A stretch of DNA of 64,000 nt from JBFHIJ01 sp963678775 (GCA_963678775.2 CAXXGR010000010.1:1-64000), one strand, 5' to 3'. Counted from the first letter of the stretch, positions 43,479-52,219 are shown. Numbers and translations are program-made. Notes: a model not told the origin generated them from the sequence alone.

Positions 43479-44117
43479 GTGAGATTAGGTCTTTTCCCGC
43501 TCAATATTGTTCTATTTCCGGAATCGATTTATCCGCTTCATATATTCGAACCAAGGTATAAGAAGCTTATTAATACGTGCATCAAAGAGAAAATCGAATT
43601 TGGAGTAGTGCTTAATAATAACGGAAAAATGTCTGATGTTGGCTGCTCCGCTAAGGTATTTGATTTGATCAAACGCTTTCCTGACGGGAAGATGGATATT
43701 GCTGTGATGGGTACTTCCCGATTTAATGTGAAACACATTGTAGATGGTGAGAAACCCTACTTAGAAGCAGAAATTGAACTCATAGAAGATGTTAAAATAG
43801 ATTTAAATGCCAAATTGCTGTTCGAACTGATTGAAATATATAATGATATTGTAAAGCATTTAGGTACTATAGAACTTCATCCGCTTGATAAAACTAAATT
43901 AGACGAAAAATACCCTTCTTTTTTGATTGCCCAAAAAGCCGGACTTACTTTGCAGCAAAGACAAATATTGCTTAGTACGCTCAATGAAAATACTCGCCTG
44001 GAAATGCTGAGAGAGCATCTAATCCAGCTTAGACCTATGGTATATAAACATGAGATGATAGAACAAATCATTAAAAATGATGGATATTTGAAAAACGGTA
44101 TGAGCAAGAGAAAATAA
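43479..44117 (+). CDS. LON peptidase substrate-binding domain protein
   Basis: 212 residues, a stand-alone LON N-terminal domain with neither AAA+ nor protease part. Starts GTG at 43479 (GGAGAG upstream), giving VRLGLFPLNIVLFPES as in the family. A longer reading from a TTG is less likely. PLHIFEPRYKKLI is the family signature near residue 20. A helical C-terminal half (LTLQQRQILLSTLNENTRLEML) follows. Such proteins are common but their function is not settled. folP starts one base after the stop. Confidence 0.9.
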   Translation: MRLGLFPLNIVLFPESIYPLHIFEPRYKKLINTCIKEKIEFGVVLNNNGKMSDVGCSAKVFDLIKRFPDGKMDIAVMGTSRFNVKHIVDGEKPYLEAEIELIEDVKIDLNAKLLFELIEIYNDIVKHLGTIELHPLDKTKLDEKYPSFLIAQKAGLTLQQRQILLSTLNENTRLEMLREHLIQLRPMVYKHEMIEQIIKNDGYLKNGMSKRK

Positions 44118-44118
44118 T

Positions 44119-44916
44119 ATGAATAAATTCCCGAAAATAATGGGGATATTAAATGTAACCCCCGACTCCTTTTCAGATGGCGGAAGTGCTTTCGATAAAG
44201 ATGAAGCTGTAAAAAAAGGTTTAACTTTGATAGAAAATGGTGCTGACATTCTGGATATAGGAGGCGAGTCGACACGGCCGGGAGCTAAAGAGGTAGATAC
44301 TCAAGAAGAGATTAATCGTGTTATTCCTGTTATCAAAGAGATTCGAAAAGTTTGCCACATTACTCCCATTTCAGTAGATACTACTAAATATGAAGTCGCT
44401 AAAGCTGCTTTGGACTCAGGTGCAAATATTATTAATGACATTAGTGGCTTGAGTTATGATGAAAGATTAGCTGACTTGGCAGCAGAATATAACGCTACAT
44501 TGGTACTTATGCATATACAGGGGAAACCAAGAACTATGCAGCAAAATCCGATTTATGATGATGTAGTGGAAGATGTATTCAGCTGGCTGCAGGAAAAAAT
44601 TAAGCTTGCCAAAACCAAAGGTGCAAAAGATATTATTGCTGATGTCGGTATTGGATTTGGTAAAACTGTTGATGATAATATATCTTTACTAAGGAATCAC
44701 GACCGTTTTTTAGAGTTAGGAGTACCTTTACTATTGGGAATTTCGAGGAAATCATTTATAGGTAAATTATTTGATATAGAAAATGCTCAAGAAAGAGACA
44801 TGCCAACTGCTCTGTTTCATGCTACTATGCTTAGTAATCATATAGATATCATCAGAGTACACAACGTAAAATTGCATAGTTCCTTAAAAAAAATTGCCTC
44901 ACTTCTTAAAAGCTAA
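44119..44916 (+). CDS. folP: Dihydropteroate synthase
   Basis: Condenses p-aminobenzoate with the pterin pyrophosphate in folate synthesis; sulfonamide target. 265 residues. IMGILNVTPDSFSDGG at the N-terminus, DIGGESTRPGAKEV near 47, SVDTTKYEVAKAAL, NDISGLSYD, LMHIQGKPRTMQ, and LLGISRKSFIG near 210, all canonical. It follows the LON-domain gene almost without a gap and is followed, 50-odd bases later, by the TolB-like lipoprotein. Confidence 0.97.
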   Translation: MNKFPKIMGILNVTPDSFSDGGSAFDKDEAVKKGLTLIENGADILDIGGESTRPGAKEVDTQEEINRVIPVIKEIRKVCHITPISVDTTKYEVAKAALDSGANIINDISGLSYDERLADLAAEYNATLVLMHIQGKPRTMQQNPIYDDVVEDVFSWLQEKIKLAKTKGAKDIIADVGIGFGKTVDDNISLLRNHDRFLELGVPLLLGISRKSFIGKLFDIENAQERDMPTALFHATMLSNHIDIIRVHNVKLHSSLKKIASLLKS

Positions 44917-44972
44917 AAAAAAGTATGAGACCTTTTCCTATACGTGTGTTATTTAAAGTAAGAGAGATGGAT

Positions 44973-46052
44973 ATGAAACGAATCATATATAGTTCTTTGA
45001 AATTGCTTTTGATAGTATGCACTGTAAGTGCTCTACACTCATGTAGGAATACTTGCGAACCTGTTTGCTGTGGTAGTGATAAAGAGTCGAGTTTATTTTT
45101 TACTGCATTGTCAGAAAATGATGGTATCCCCTTAGTTTTTGAGCTAAGTTCTGACTTTTCTGATATAAATGTCTTGGTGGAAAATGCTCGACTTTACTCA
45201 GCACCTGCTGCAAATGGAGATTATTGCTACTCACGCGAAAACAATCAGAATGGTAAGACTGAAATATTTCTATCAAATCTGATCAATAAAAGCGAGAAAA
45301 ACGTAACGGAAAATATTGCCAATTATGACTATACTTATCCTGTTATTAGCCCTCGAGGTGGGGCTATCGCTATGAATTCGCAAGATAATCGCTTGTATTT
45401 GTATTCCTATGATGGTGCATCTGAGCAGCTGTCTATTATTTCATCTGCTTTGCTGCCAAAATCGGCTGCAAGTTTTTCGCCAAATGGTAGATATATTACC
45501 TTCTTTTCCGGAGCTTATCCAGATGTCACATTGAACATTTACGATGTGATAAATAATGAAGGGCCTTTTCAGATATATCAATTAATGAATATAATTGATA
45601 ACAGAAGGGGGCAAGTGATAGCCGACTGGTCGAATGATAATGAAAATATCTGTTTTACTTATGACAGATTAGATAATAAAGATACTATCAAATCAATATA
45701 CGTTGTCAATATTTCAGGAAGTCTCACTGATGAAATTTCTAATAATAAATTAGGATTTCAACAGGTCACATTTTCACCTCAAAATAGTAATGAATTACTT
45801 TTTTCTTCCGAATCAGGTGATATGTGGATTGCTGATAAAAGCTCAAGCGAGCCTTTGTTTGTTAAATTAACGAACAATCAAACAGGAGAGATTAATGCAA
45901 ATCCCAACTGGTCGGCAAACGCTTCTAAGGTAGTTTTTACAAAATATTTTGATGATAGTAAAGAAGACTCGGAACTATATATGTTAGATATGAATACTAA
46001 AGACGAAATGCTTATTGCAAATAAAGTCTTTAGTGCTTATTGGAGACGGTAA
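44973..46052 (+). CDS. TolB-like beta-propeller lipoprotein
   Basis: About 359 residues. Start is ATG at 44973 or the in-frame ATG six bases earlier; AAGAGAG lies just before. Lipoprotein signal with lipobox ALHSC, then a Cys-rich mature N-terminus (CRNTCEPVCC). The rest shows PD40/TolB-type blades: FSPNGRYITFFSGAYPD, DWSNDNENICFTYDR, TFSPQNSNELLFSSESG, NPNWSANASKVVFTKY. Its stop codon overlaps the start of the ECF sigma gene by one base, so the three genes lipoprotein-sigma-anti-sigma form one operon. It may be a periplasmic or surface partner in the same signalling pathway (inference). Confidence 0.8.
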   Translation: MKRIIYSSLKLLLIVCTVSALHSCRNTCEPVCCGSDKESSLFFTALSENDGIPLVFELSSDFSDINVLVENARLYSAPAANGDYCYSRENNQNGKTEIFLSNLINKSEKNVTENIANYDYTYPVISPRGGAIAMNSQDNRLYLYSYDGASEQLSIISSALLPKSAASFSPNGRYITFFSGAYPDVTLNIYDVINNEGPFQIYQLMNIIDNRRGQVIADWSNDNENICFTYDRLDNKDTIKSIYVVNISGSLTDEISNNKLGFQQVTFSPQNSNELLFSSESGDMWIADKSSSEPLFVKLTNNQTGEINANPNWSANASKVVFTKYFDDSKEDSELYMLDMNTKDEMLIANKVFSAYWRR

Positions 46053-46609
46053 TGGCTCGTACACTGAGCAAATATTCTGATTCAGATTTAGTGAAGGAGC
46101 TGAAAAAGTCCAAAGCCAAATCAGAAGCTGCGTTTTCCGAGCTTTATGCGCGGCATTCGCAAAGAATATATGCCTATTGCTTACGAGTTACTGGTGATGA
46201 AGAGCAATCAAAGGATATTTTCCAGGAAGCATTTTTTAAATTTTATAATGCTGCAAAGGAAACTGAAAATATTGCAAACGTACCCGGTTTTATAATTACC
46301 ATTACTCGTAATTTATGTCTTAACTACAAAAGAGATAAAAAGATAACCGTTGATATCAATGATTATCAGTTCTCTTCTAATGAGCCCGGCTACGAGCAGA
46401 AAGAAATGCTCGATATACTGGCCAGAGCTTTGGAAATGCTCAATGAAGATGACAGAGAATTTTTTGTACTTAGACTGTATCACGGGTTCTCACATAAGGA
46501 AATTTCTGAGATTACGGGCGCTTCAATTCCTGCTGTAAAAAATAGGATTTGGCGCGCAAAAGAGAAAGTTAAAGATATACTTTCTCCTTATCTCGAAGAT
46601 TTGAATTAG
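46052..46609 (+). CDS. ECF-type RNA polymerase sigma factor
   Basis: 185 residues from the ATG at 46052 (GGAG six bases upstream; TAATG overlap with the preceding stop). Region 2: FSELYARHSQRIYAYCLRVTGDEEQSKDIFQEAFFKFY, with -10 recognition in IANVPGFIITITRNLCLNYKRD. Region 4: EDDREFFVLRLYHGFSHKEISEITGASIPAVKNRIWRAKEKVKDIL, a helix-turn-helix. There is no extra C-terminal domain. It lies 33 bases upstream of a membrane-bound anti-sigma factor, which presumably holds it inactive until an envelope signal arrives. Confidence 0.95.
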   Translation: MARTLSKYSDSDLVKELKKSKAKSEAAFSELYARHSQRIYAYCLRVTGDEEQSKDIFQEAFFKFYNAAKETENIANVPGFIITITRNLCLNYKRDKKITVDINDYQFSSNEPGYEQKEMLDILARALEMLNEDDREFFVLRLYHGFSHKEISEITGASIPAVKNRIWRAKEKVKDILSPYLEDLN

Positions 46610-46642
46610 AGTTGTTGATTTAACATATATGTATTGGTTGAT

Positions 46643-47944
46643 ATGTCATATACTAAATTAATCCATGATTATCTTGACGGAGGCGTCGATAGCACTCAGG
46701 AAGCTATGCTTTTTGATATGCTCTCTAAAGACTCCGAGCTAAGAGCTGACTTCAATAAACAAATGAAGTTGCATCTCATCGCTCAGCAAGATATGAACCA
46801 TATTTCGCCACCAGCGGAAGCTACTAACGAGCTTTTTGGCAGATTAGGCTTTACTGTGCCTGATTATTTGGATGTGCCGGCTCCGTCTATTGCAGATAAA
46901 GTAACTGGCTATATTAAGAAATATGGAGTTATGGCTCTATTGCTGTTGCTGACTTCTGCAGTAAGTGTTGTGCTGACTACAAACTACGATAACATGTTTG
47001 ATAGTAGTAATAATCAAGCAACAGTTGGAGATAATGCTGAAAATAATTCTGTGCCTGTAGTTAGCTCTTTTGAAACAGAAAGTACTAATACAGTTTCTGA
47101 TAAGCAATCTCAAAACAGCAATTTGACTAATCAATTAGCGGAAAATATGACATCTGCTAACAACAACCAATACAGTCAAATTGCAAATAGATATGGATTA
47201 GATCAACACAACAATATTCCAAGTGATATTGATAATAATAATACTTTAGATGTTAGCTCTTCAGAAGAGGAAAATGCCAATACAAGTATATATGATAAAA
47301 TAGTTTCATGGTTCGATTCTAAACCTGAATCTACTTTTGATACTGATGATCATTCATCCTTGATGGCAAGCAGTACGGATCCGGCGACTATAAGCGAAAT
47401 GCCTTTTAGTCCTTTCTCTTCTACTATTTCATTGCCTTCAGCGGTCTTAAGCGAAGATACAAAGTACGAATTAGGATTCAAATATATTTCTGAGGCAGCT
47501 AATAATGATTACTCACATTTAGCAATAAACAACCAATTTTACGATAATGTAATTATTTCCGGTATGTATCACTTCTCCGATAATCACTCAGTAGGTTTAG
47601 AAATGGGGTGGGAGAGATTTGCCCAAAGCTTTACTACGAGCTATTATGGAGAAGTAACAGAGCAGAAGCAATATCCAAGGCGATTTTTAGCAGGGATGAG
47701 CTATAGATTTACTTATACAAACTTATTTGGGTTAGAATATGTATCTCCTTATTCAGAAATATTTGCCGGTGGATCATCGTTAGGACCAATCGGGAAGCTG
47801 AATGCCGGGATAAGATTTACTCCAATCAATAATATTTCTATGAATTTAGGATATGAATATGGTTTCTTGTATTACTCAGTAGATAATAAAACATATAATT
47901 CTGAAAAACAAGGATTTGTATATAGAATCTCGTATAATTTCTAA
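46643..47944 (+). CDS. Anti-sigma factor fused to a predicted outer-membrane beta-barrel (Dma-like)
   Basis: 433 residues. Residues 1-85: cytoplasmic anti-sigma-like domain (KLIHDYLDGGVDSTQEAMLFDML, KDSELRADFNKQ) without a zinc motif. Residues about 93-113: one helix (YGVMALLLLLTSAVSVVL). Residues about 114-260: low-complexity Asn/Ser/Asp-rich linker. Residues about 262-433: alternating beta-strand pattern (KYELGFKYIS, NVIISGMYHF, HSVGLEMGWERFAQ, KLNAGIRFTP, SMNLGYEYGFLYY) ending in YRISYNF, a terminal Phe as in barrels inserted by BAM. The protein would span both membranes. This is the architecture of the dual-membrane-spanning anti-sigma factors (Dma) reported in Bacteroides thetaiotaomicron. 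The start is ATG 46643; an upstream TTG adds three residues. Confidence 0.82.
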   Translation: MSYTKLIHDYLDGGVDSTQEAMLFDMLSKDSELRADFNKQMKLHLIAQQDMNHISPPAEATNELFGRLGFTVPDYLDVPAPSIADKVTGYIKKYGVMALLLLLTSAVSVVLTTNYDNMFDSSNNQATVGDNAENNSVPVVSSFETESTNTVSDKQSQNSNLTNQLAENMTSANNNQYSQIANRYGLDQHNNIPSDIDNNNTLDVSSSEEENANTSIYDKIVSWFDSKPESTFDTDDHSSLMASSTDPATISEMPFSPFSSTISLPSAVLSEDTKYELGFKYISEAANNDYSHLAINNQFYDNVIISGMYHFSDNHSVGLEMGWERFAQSFTTSYYGEVTEQKQYPRRFLAGMSYRFTYTNLFGLEYVSPYSEIFAGGSSLGPIGKLNAGIRFTPINNISMNLGYEYGFLYYSVDNKTYNSEKQGFVYRISYNF

Positions 47945-47951
47945 AAATATT

Positions 47952-48000
47952 AATGCCGTTTATAGCACTTTATAAAATAATTGTAGCAATAAACGGCATT
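47952..48000 (+). terminator. Hairpin after the anti-sigma gene, possible terminator
   Basis: AATGCCGTTTAT (47952-47963) and ATAAACGGCATT (47989-48000) form a perfect 12-bp stem around a 25-base loop. Only CTTGTATATTT follows, so termination may be leaky and the next lipoprotein gene may be read through. Confidence 0.6.
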
Positions 48001-48083
48001 CTTGTATATATTTATATCGTAACGATGAATAGAAAATACAATTTATAATACTGAAATAGGCGGGTTAGCTTAGACTGTTAAAT

Positions 48084-48109
48084 AATCCAAATTTGTGCCT
48101 ATTTGGATT
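48084..48109 (+). repeat. Inverted repeat just before the DUF4397-like lipoprotein gene
   Basis: AATCCAAAT (48084-48092) and ATTTGGATT (48101-48109) are exact inverted repeats with an eight-base centre, ending six bases before the ATG at 48116. It could be a protein-binding operator or a hairpin that hides the ribosome-binding region; no Shine-Dalgarno sequence is visible otherwise. Confidence 0.55.
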
Positions 48110-48115
48110 TAAATA

Positions 48116-48772
48116 ATGCAAAAAACAATACTACATATTATACTCCTTACTTTTTTACTGATAGGCTGCGAATGTATCCCCTCTATAGACACTCCTAAGG
48201 ATATTAAACCAGAAAATGGAGCCAAAATTTCATTTTATCATCTTGCTCAAGATTATAATAATATTACGGTAGAGAATAAAGATATTACTTTGATAGATAA
48301 GCTTGGATTTTCTGAATTCTCAGGTAGATATAAAGATGCTTTCCCTGGTTATACCAATATCAAAGTGAAAGATATCTCTTCAGGTGAGTCTATATATAAT
48401 GGGATATATTCTCTGGAGCAAGGGATGCACTATTCTCTATATTTTTATATGGACGATAGAGTTCAAATGCAACAAGTCAAAGATTCGGTATATAAAGATG
48501 CAGCTTTTGTGAGAGTAGTCAATATGTACTGCAAAAGTCAATTTTTTGATGTCAGCATCGCTAATATTGCAGAACATTTACAACTAAAATGTGGAGACTT
48601 AACTGAACTTTACGAAATTAGTAAAGATGAAAACATTACTATTCTTGATGAAAATAACAATCAAATCTTCAAGGACAATGTCAAACCAGTACCCAATACC
48701 ATTACTAATCTTATTATTCGTTTTGGGGAAAGTGATAGCTATAGCATCGTGTCTTATCATATCCCATTTTAG
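48116..48772 (+). CDS. DUF4397-like lipoprotein
   Basis: 218 residues. Lipoprotein signal with lipobox LLIGC (Cys 18). The mature part shows the DUF4397 pattern: an opening beta-strand AKISFYHLAQDYNNI, then LGFSEFSGRYKDAFPGYTNIKV, a LEQGMHYSLYFYM strand, and a second half starting AAFVRVVNMYCKSQFFDVSI. Such proteins are surface or periplasmic; function unknown. It may belong to the sigma/anti-sigma locus upstream or be part of its regulon. The assignment is by pattern only. Confidence 0.72.
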   Translation: MQKTILHIILLTFLLIGCECIPSIDTPKDIKPENGAKISFYHLAQDYNNITVENKDITLIDKLGFSEFSGRYKDAFPGYTNIKVKDISSGESIYNGIYSLEQGMHYSLYFYMDDRVQMQQVKDSVYKDAAFVRVVNMYCKSQFFDVSIANIAEHLQLKCGDLTELYEISKDENITILDENNNQIFKDNVKPVPNTITNLIIRFGESDSYSIVSYHIPF

Positions 48773-48994
48773 GCTACCCAAAGAAATATTTGCTTACCGA
48801 TACTTTAAATCATCGTACTGAGATATTATTGATAAAATCTATCTTTCATAGTTAAATTAACGTGCAATGATAATTGATAATCAAGATATGACCACTACTT
48901 CCGGCTTCAAACTAAATATTATATAGGCATATATAAGTAAAGTTAAGCATAGTCGGAGACTCTAAACTGCCGATTTATGTTTGCTCAAAAATAA

Positions 48995-49031
48995 AAAGAT
49001 CGGAAGTAAGGTATATTTACATCCGATCTTT
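48995..49031 (-). terminator. Terminator of the FadL-type gene (minus strand)
   Basis: On the minus strand AAAGATCGGA and TCCGATCTTT form a 10-bp stem with inner pairing TGTAAA/TTTACT-like bases, followed by TTTTTATTTTT. Confidence 0.85.
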
Positions 49032-49055
49032 ACAAAACATTAAGAATGATTATTT

Positions 49056-50492
49056 TTAGTATCTATAGCTCAAACCCAGTCCAAAATACATATTGGAATT
49101 GCTAATAGCATAATCTGTATATGTTGTAGAATTATCTTGAGAGCCATATAGAATTCGAGTTTCATCTCTGCTGTCAGTCATGAAAGTCATATTTATCATT
49201 ACATCATCGCCTATGAGAAAGCCGATGCCGCTTGTGATTTTATTCACATCGCTATATAAATCTTTATTTTTATAAGGTGAACCTATTCTGGTAAAGCCTG
49301 CACGAAGAAATATATTTGCATTAGGGACTTCATATTCAAAAGAAACACCATATTTTAACTGACTTCCTAAATCTTCTACAATATATCTGTTGATTTCAGT
49401 AATGTATCCGTCTATTTCAGAACTGGAAGAGCTAAATTCCATCTGAGAAGCATCCGAGTATTCTACGCCTATACTGGTAGTCAACCCTACTATATTGTAT
49501 GAAGTACCGAGTGTAAAAACAAAAGGCGTATAAATAGAATAGCTACTGTAAAGTAATTGATCCTGAATATTATCCAGAGTACTATTATTTGGGTCGAAAT
49601 CTACATAATAGTCTGTGTAAAACTCTTCGTCAATACTATATTTAGTTGGGAATTTTATACTAACACTTATCCTTGAACTCTCGTTAGGCTTAGCAATAAA
49701 ACCTACAGCCCCTGAAATACCTGAAATATCTTGTTGTGTGTGACTTTTCATTCTATATTGATCAAGATCTCCATAAATATCAGTAGGTTCAGCGTTATAA
49801 ATATTATTAATATCTATTTCTTTATAATCTTTGCTATAAGAATAAGAACCCCATTTCCCCATTACAGAGAAACCAATGCTAAATTTATCAGTTAGTTCAA
49901 ATCCGGCACCACCTACTACATTGTGTATTCCGCCTGATTCATCAATAAAAGCAGACTGCTGTAGGTTATTCTGATAAGGAGTTTCACTTCCATTAGATAA
50001 TTTAAGCTCATGGGACATACTATTATCGCCATTAGATTCAGCATCATACCGAATATAAGTGCTACGAGTGTTAAATCCTTCTATATTAATAGTATTGTCA
50101 AAACTTGCTTCTTTGAAATAGCCAACAGCTATTACAGAGTTTAGCCCCGTATTAGAGCGAATAGGGGAGGCTACTCCTAAATGAGATATAAACTCATCAT
50201 TTGCATCCATTGATTGGGTGTCCCCCAAGAAAGTATTGTCATTATTAATATTTGCAATACCGAATCCAATAGATAATTCAGCTTTTGGTATCAAGCTTAG
50301 TCCTGCCGGATTGTAGTATAAAGCACTAAAATCATCTGAAATACCTATAAAACCCATTCCCAATGCACCCGATCTGGAAGAAATCATTCCGTTTGTGTTC
50401 AATAACCTAACGCCATCTTCCATGTATTGTGCTTTAGCTTCGAAGCTTAGCAAAATAAATAATGCCAAAGCAAGTATTCTTTTCATCGTCAT
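49056..50492 (-). CDS. Outer-membrane transporter of the OmpP1/FadL/TodX family
   Basis: 478 residues. Signal peptide (ILALALFILLSFEAKAQ), then the FadL start pattern: NTNGMISSRSGALGMGFIGISDDFSALYYNPAGLSLIP, where NPAG is the family hallmark. The rest has alternating hydrophobic beta-strands and ends in YFGLGLSYRY, an aromatic C-terminus expected for a barrel. The family takes up long-chain fatty acids and other hydrophobic molecules; PorV of the type IX system is a relative, but this copy is not next to T9SS genes. An MTM or MKR start choice does not change the signal peptide. Confidence 0.88.
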   Translation of the reverse strand: MTMKRILALALFILLSFEAKAQYMEDGVRLLNTNGMISSRSGALGMGFIGISDDFSALYYNPAGLSLIPKAELSIGFGIANINNDNTFLGDTQSMDANDEFISHLGVASPIRSNTGLNSVIAVGYFKEASFDNTINIEGFNTRSTYIRYDAESNGDNSMSHELKLSNGSETPYQNNLQQSAFIDESGGIHNVVGGAGFELTDKFSIGFSVMGKWGSYSYSKDYKEIDINNIYNAEPTDIYGDLDQYRMKSHTQQDISGISGAVGFIAKPNESSRISVSIKFPTKYSIDEEFYTDYYVDFDPNNSTLDNIQDQLLYSSYSIYTPFVFTLGTSYNIVGLTTSIGVEYSDASQMEFSSSSSEIDGYITEINRYIVEDLGSQLKYGVSFEYEVPNANIFLRAGFTRIGSPYKNKDLYSDVNKITSGIGFLIGDDVMINMTFMTDSRDETRILYGSQDNSTTYTDYAISNSNMYFGLGLSYRY

Positions 50493-50525
50493 AATTATTA
50501 TCCTTGTTATCTCTTGTTATCTCAA

Positions 50526-50870
50526 TTATCTTGATCTTCTTGAGGAACCACTACTTCTAGAGCTACCACTGCTACTGCCTGAGCTTCTTGTGCTTCTGGA
50601 GCTACCACTGCTACTACTTGGCTTATAAGAACTAGAGCCACTACTTCTGGAGCTGCTGGAACTAGGAGTGTAGCTAGAGCTAGAGCCGCTACTTCTGGAG
50701 CTACGAGAGCTAGGAGTGTAGCTAGAGCTGGAACCACTGCTCCTGGAGCTACGAGAGCTAGGAGTATAACTTGTGCCACTACTTCTGGAACTACCGGAAC
50801 TTGGGTTTGTATACGTTGTTCCTGAACTTCTAGAGCTACGAGAACTAGGATTTGTGTAAGTTGCATTAGA
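50526..50870 (-). repeat. Degenerate tandem repeat encoding the Ser/Arg tail
   Basis: Units of roughly 48-51 bases built on the plus-strand text CTTCTGGAGCTACGAGAGC and GGAGTGTAGCTAGAGC recur from about 50,560 to 50,870. The array is likely to vary in copy number by slippage. It also creates a long open frame in another phase, which is only a shadow of the repeat. Confidence 0.75.
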
Positions 50871-51722
50871 GCTACGAGTTCCTCTGGAAGAAGGTGTATA
50901 TGTGCCACTTCTACTAGAACGAGTACCCGAGCTTGTTACAGCACTACGAGTAGAACCGGTTATAGAAGAACGCACTGCTGAGTTTCTTGTGCTTCTGGTG
51001 CTCACAGAACTAGAAGGGCTGTAAACTGCACGAGAACCTCTAATATCTCTTGTTGATGAAGAGCTACTTCTAGTAGATCTTGTACCATAGCTATTATATA
51101 AATCTCTATGTCCTGTAGAGTATGATCTACTTGAATAAGTTTTTCTATGAGTACCAAAGTTCCTGTAAGAACTTCTCATTGGTCTTTTATAGTGAGTATA
51201 CACTGGTTGTTGATACCAACCGAAATAACCTGGATGGTAGCTAGAGTGCCAATAAGATCCATAATATGGATGATAACTATACCATGGAGAATACCAATCA
51301 TATCCCCAGTAATATCCGGCTCCAATACTAACGTGGAAACCCGGGCCATAAGAATAAACAGGGTAAGCTCCCCATCCATAGTAATTACGCCACCATGGCA
51401 CTACCACAGGCACATACATAGGTTCTGCATAAGTGTAATTATTTACTACATATACCGGATCGTTTCCGGCTGAGTAGACTCCACTCGCAGACTGATTATC
51501 TTCAGCAAGAGGGTTTACCCATTCATCTTCTGATTGCTTTTGTGATGCCTGAGATGTATATTGTGCATTAGCAGTATTTGCAGGCACGTAAACAGGTCTT
51601 ACAGCCTCAGGTTCGGGGTCATTATTATAACCATAGTAATGCGAATGCTGATGAGTCGCACAAGCACTTAGTGAAAATACCAGTGCAAGAGGTAGTAATA
51701 TTTTAAAAATGGTTGTTCTCAT
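50526..51722 (-). CDS. Lipoprotein with aromatic middle and long Ser/Arg repeat tail
   Basis: 398 residues. Lipobox SLSAC (Cys 21). The middle (about 85-185) is rich in Tyr, Trp and Gly (WWRNYYGWGAYPVYSYG, GYYWGYDWYSPWYSYH). From about 190 to the end the composition is almost only Ser, Arg, Thr, Gly, Tyr and Pro. A drifting unit there, roughly SSRSSRSSGSSSSYTP, repeats six or more times. Not recognised as a family. The tail would be strongly basic and disordered, suited to binding acidic polysaccharide, LPS or nucleic acid at the cell surface (inference). AAGGAGTC precedes the ATG. The FadL-type gene follows after 33 bases. Confidence 0.72.
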   Translation of the reverse strand: MRTTIFKILLPLALVFSLSACATHQHSHYYGYNNDPEPEAVRPVYVPANTANAQYTSQASQKQSEDEWVNPLAEDNQSASGVYSAGNDPVYVVNNYTYAEPMYVPVVVPWWRNYYGWGAYPVYSYGPGFHVSIGAGYYWGYDWYSPWYSYHPYYGSYWHSSYHPGYFGWYQQPVYTHYKRPMRSSYRNFGTHRKTYSSRSYSTGHRDLYNSYGTRSTRSSSSSTRDIRGSRAVYSPSSSVSTRSTRNSAVRSSITGSTRSAVTSSGTRSSRSGTYTPSSRGTRSSNATYTNPSSRSSRSSGTTYTNPSSGSSRSSGTSYTPSSRSSRSSGSSSSYTPSSRSSRSSGSSSSYTPSSSSSRSSGSSSYKPSSSSGSSRSTRSSGSSSGSSRSSGSSRRSR

Positions 51723-51924
51723 GATTGACTCCTTATCTGCGAAAACAGCGATATTATTTAATACTTTCCGACTTTACTATATATAACGTTACAAACGCAA
51801 AAAGGTTTACTTTTGTTTGCAAGTAAAGTTAAGATAAATAAAAAATATCGGAAATAATAAAAAAAACAGCTCTCTTACTAAAAAAAAACTAAAAAAAAAA
51901 CTTTTTTTTGATCTCAGTATGCCG

Positions 51925-51932
51925 TAAATTTG
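51925..51932 (+). promoter_or_regulatory. Possible -7 box of the tRNA-Leu promoter
   Basis: TAAATTTG fits TAnnTTTG and ends 21 bases before the mature tRNA 5' end. The upstream box is unclear because the region is one A-tract and one T-tract. The remainder of the 230-base gap (51723-51953) is extremely A/T-rich and holds nothing else that I can see. Confidence 0.35.
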
Positions 51933-51953
51933 TATCAGTTCGATTGACAAAGG

Positions 51954-52038
51954 GCTCGGATGGCGGAAGTGGTAGACGCACAGGACTTAAAATCCTGTGA
52001 CCTTTTTGGTCGTGTGGGTTCAAGTCCCACTCCGAGTA
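51954..52038 (+). tRNA. tRNA-Leu (anticodon UAA)
   Basis: 85 bases. The acceptor stem GCTCGGA pairs with TCCGAGT (first pair G-U), with discriminator A at 52038. The D arm contains GGTAGACGC. The anticodon stem CAGGA/TCCTG encloses CTTAAAA, with anticodon TAA at 51988-51990. A long variable arm (TGACCTTTTTGGTCG, class II) and T arm GTGGG-TTCAAGT-CCCAC follow. The 3' CCA is not encoded. Confidence 0.97.
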
Positions 52039-52047
52039 CTCGGATAT

Positions 52048-52086
52048 AACCCTAATATCTTTTAAAACAAGGTGTTAGGGTTTTTT
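52048..52086 (+). terminator. Terminator of the tRNA-Leu gene
   Basis: AACCCTAA (52048-52055) pairs with TTAGGGTT (52075-52082) across a 19-base loop, followed by TTTTATTTTT. Confidence 0.85.
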
Positions 52087-52219
52087 ATTTTTAGTATCAA
52101 CCCAAATTGATTGTAAAAACAATTATTTTATACTGTTTTTACTGCTTATCTAAAAATACTTTACTATAGAAATATGCTTTATACCGTTATTTACTAAAAG
52201 ATATTCCTCACAATAAACT

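Noticed and set aside
50560..50870. Regularly spaced repeats that might suggest a CRISPR array
   Set aside because: The units drift in sequence, have no unique spacers, and keep one reading frame of a lipoprotein gene.
50522..50908. 128-codon minus-strand open frame inside the Ser/Arg repeat region
   Set aside because: It is an out-of-phase reading of the repeat array; its Val/Ala/Leu/Pro repeats mirror the DNA repeat and there is no start signal.
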